Below the pieces are notes generated by a model. The model had not been told where the DNA came from and made no database searches. It saw nothing but the letters and a program-made list of their open reading frames with translations. Positions 63,094 to 64,000 of a stretch of DNA of 64,000 bases are shown piece after piece. The stretch's first letter is position 1. Each line of letters starts with the position of its first letter. This DNA comes from Curtobacterium sp. MCSS17_007 (GTDB lineage: Bacteria > Actinomycetota > Actinomycetes > Actinomycetales > Microbacteriaceae), in the NCBI RefSeq assembly GCF_003234175.2, contig NZ_CP126257.1:2976001-3040000 (forward strand). The letters are read 5' to 3'. Made by a program: the position numbers and the translations under genes.

Positions 63094-64000
63094 ATGGACC
63101 AGCCGGATCCGTTCGGATTCATCGGACTCACGTACGACGACGTCATGCTCCTGCCGGGGCACACCGACGTCATCCCGAGCGAGGCGTCCACGACGTCCCG
63201 GCTCACCAAGAACATCGAGGTGCACGTCCCGCTGCTGTCCGCGGCGATGGACACCGTGACCGAGGCCCGGATGGCGATCGCCATGGCCCGCCAGGGCGGC
63301 ATCGGCATCCTGCACCGCAACATGTCGATCGAGGACCAGGCCGCCTACGTCGACAAGGTCAAGCGCTCCGAGTCGGGCATGATCACGAACCCGGTCACGA
63401 CCACCCCGGACGCCACCGTCGCCGACGTCGACGCCGTCTGCGGGCAGTTCCGCGTCTCCGGCCTGCCGGTCGTCGAGTCGGACGGCACCCTGGTCGGCAT
63501 CATCACGAACCGGGACATGCGCTTCGTCGCCCCGTTCGAGATGGCGACCACGCTCGTGCGCGACGTCATGACCAAGGCACCGCTCGTGACCGCGCGCGAG
63601 GGCATCGACCCCGAGGAAGCCGTCGCGATCTTCGCGCAGCACAAGATCGAGAAGCTCCCACTGGTCGACGCCGACGGCAAGCTCCGCGGGCTCATCACCG
63701 TCAAGGACTTCGACAAGAGCGAGAAGTACCCGGACGCCACGAAGGACGACGAGGGCCGCCTGCGCGTCGGCGCCGCCATCGGCTTCTTCGGCGACGCCTG
63801 GCAGCGTGCCGAGGCCCTGCGCGACGCGGGCGTCGACGTGCTCGTCGTCGACACCGCGAACGGCGAGAGCGAGGGCGTGCTCGACATGGTCCGCCGCCTC
63901 AAGGCAGACCCGTCGTTCGCCGGCATCGACGTCATCGGCGGCAACGTCGCCACCCGCCAGGGTGCGCAGGCGCTCGTCGACGCCGGTGTGGACGCCGTCA
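63094..64000 (+). CDS. guaB: IMP dehydrogenase (N-terminal part, runs off the window)
   Basis: About 302 codons are visible; the gene continues past the right edge. The start MDQPDPFGFIGLTYDDVMLL and LLSAAMDTVTEARMAIAMAR are typical of true IMPDH. Two CBS domains (about 95-210: MITNPVTTTPDATVADVDAV; DVMTKAPLVTAREGIDPEEA) regulate it with nucleotides. The VLVVDTANGESEG strand follows; the catalytic cysteine loop lies beyond the window. It oxidises IMP to XMP, the substrate of guaA. GAAGGGGA precedes the ATG. Confidence 0.96.
   Translation, partial: MDQPDPFGFIGLTYDDVMLLPGHTDVIPSEASTTSRLTKNIEVHVPLLSAAMDTVTEARMAIAMARQGGIGILHRNMSIEDQAAYVDKVKRSESGMITNPVTTTPDATVADVDAVCGQFRVSGLPVVESDGTLVGIITNRDMRFVAPFEMATTLVRDVMTKAPLVTAREGIDPEEAVAIFAQHKIEKLPLVDADGKLRGLITVKDFDKSEKYPDATKDDEGRLRVGAAIGFFGDAWQRAEALRDAGVDVLVVDTANGESEGVLDMVRRLKADPSFAGIDVIGGNVATRQGAQALVDAGVDAV

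Noticed and set aside
1..64000. tRNA, rRNA, insertion sequence or prophage
   Set aside because: Reading the gaps on both strands gave no cloverleaf ending in CCA, no rRNA-like stretch and no transposase, integrase or phage structural gene.

Overview
The window is chromosomal DNA from a very GC-rich actinobacterium. Lipoprotein signal peptides, a class-E-type LAxTG cell-wall sorting signal, many leaderless start codons (TANNNT hexamer 6-7 nt before ATG/GTG), DUF805, DUF817, GuaB3 and PerM-like proteins, and an alpha-mannoside uptake/hydrolysis operon together fit Microbacteriaceae. A plant-associated genus such as Curtobacterium is my inference, not something proven here. Nearly all of the sequence is single-copy housekeeping and accessory metabolism. 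I see no phage, insertion sequence, CRISPR array, tRNA or rRNA.

Layout. 1-2.0 kb: the 3' end of a MalY-type aminotransferase, then nagB and a Nudix gene diverging around a perfect DasR/NagR-type operator. 2.1-6.2 kb (minus): a four-gene ABC importer of the AfuA/PhnS/PotD type. 6.5-9.7 kb: a YdeI/DUF1905 protein, NAD(P)HX dehydratase, a histidine phosphatase and a DUF559-type protein. 10.0-16.6 kb (minus): lipoprotein, two permeases and GH38 alpha-mannosidase, forming an alpha-mannoside operon. 17.2-23.9 kb: PhzF, a large cell-wall lamin-tail protein, a ROK regulator, GNAT, an alkyltransferase-like repair protein and DUF805. 23.9-27.7 kb: a heterodimeric ABC exporter. 28.2-34.8 kb (minus): purN-purH, a PerM-like membrane protein and sucCD. 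35.1-42.9 kb (plus): RecQ-type helicase, small proteins, an MpaB-type oxygenase, the nicotinamide-salvage operon prs-nadV-nrtR, a PdxH-like protein and a frameshifted GNAT. 43-54.3 kb: PcrA, a phosphodiesterase, DUF817, a BAX-inhibitor homologue, guaA, DUF3817, SURF1 and KhtTU. 54.4-64 kb: glpD, GuaB3, the liv amino-acid ABC operon (livHMGF) and the start of guaB.

Functional links. Purine synthesis is scattered but well represented: purN, purH, guaA, guaB and guaB3. Two small regulons can be read directly from the DNA: DasR-type control of nagB, and NrtR autoregulation of nicotinamide salvage through a 23-bp inverted repeat lying on the prs promoter.

The least explained material is intergenic. 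At least five families of short palindromic or repeated elements occur. They include a GGGAGGCGCG hairpin family in about ten places, one copy of it between two divergent genes, and a 104-bp unit repeated almost perfectly within 250 bp. I found no convincing new multi-gene system; the repeats and the regulatory architecture are the most unusual parts.
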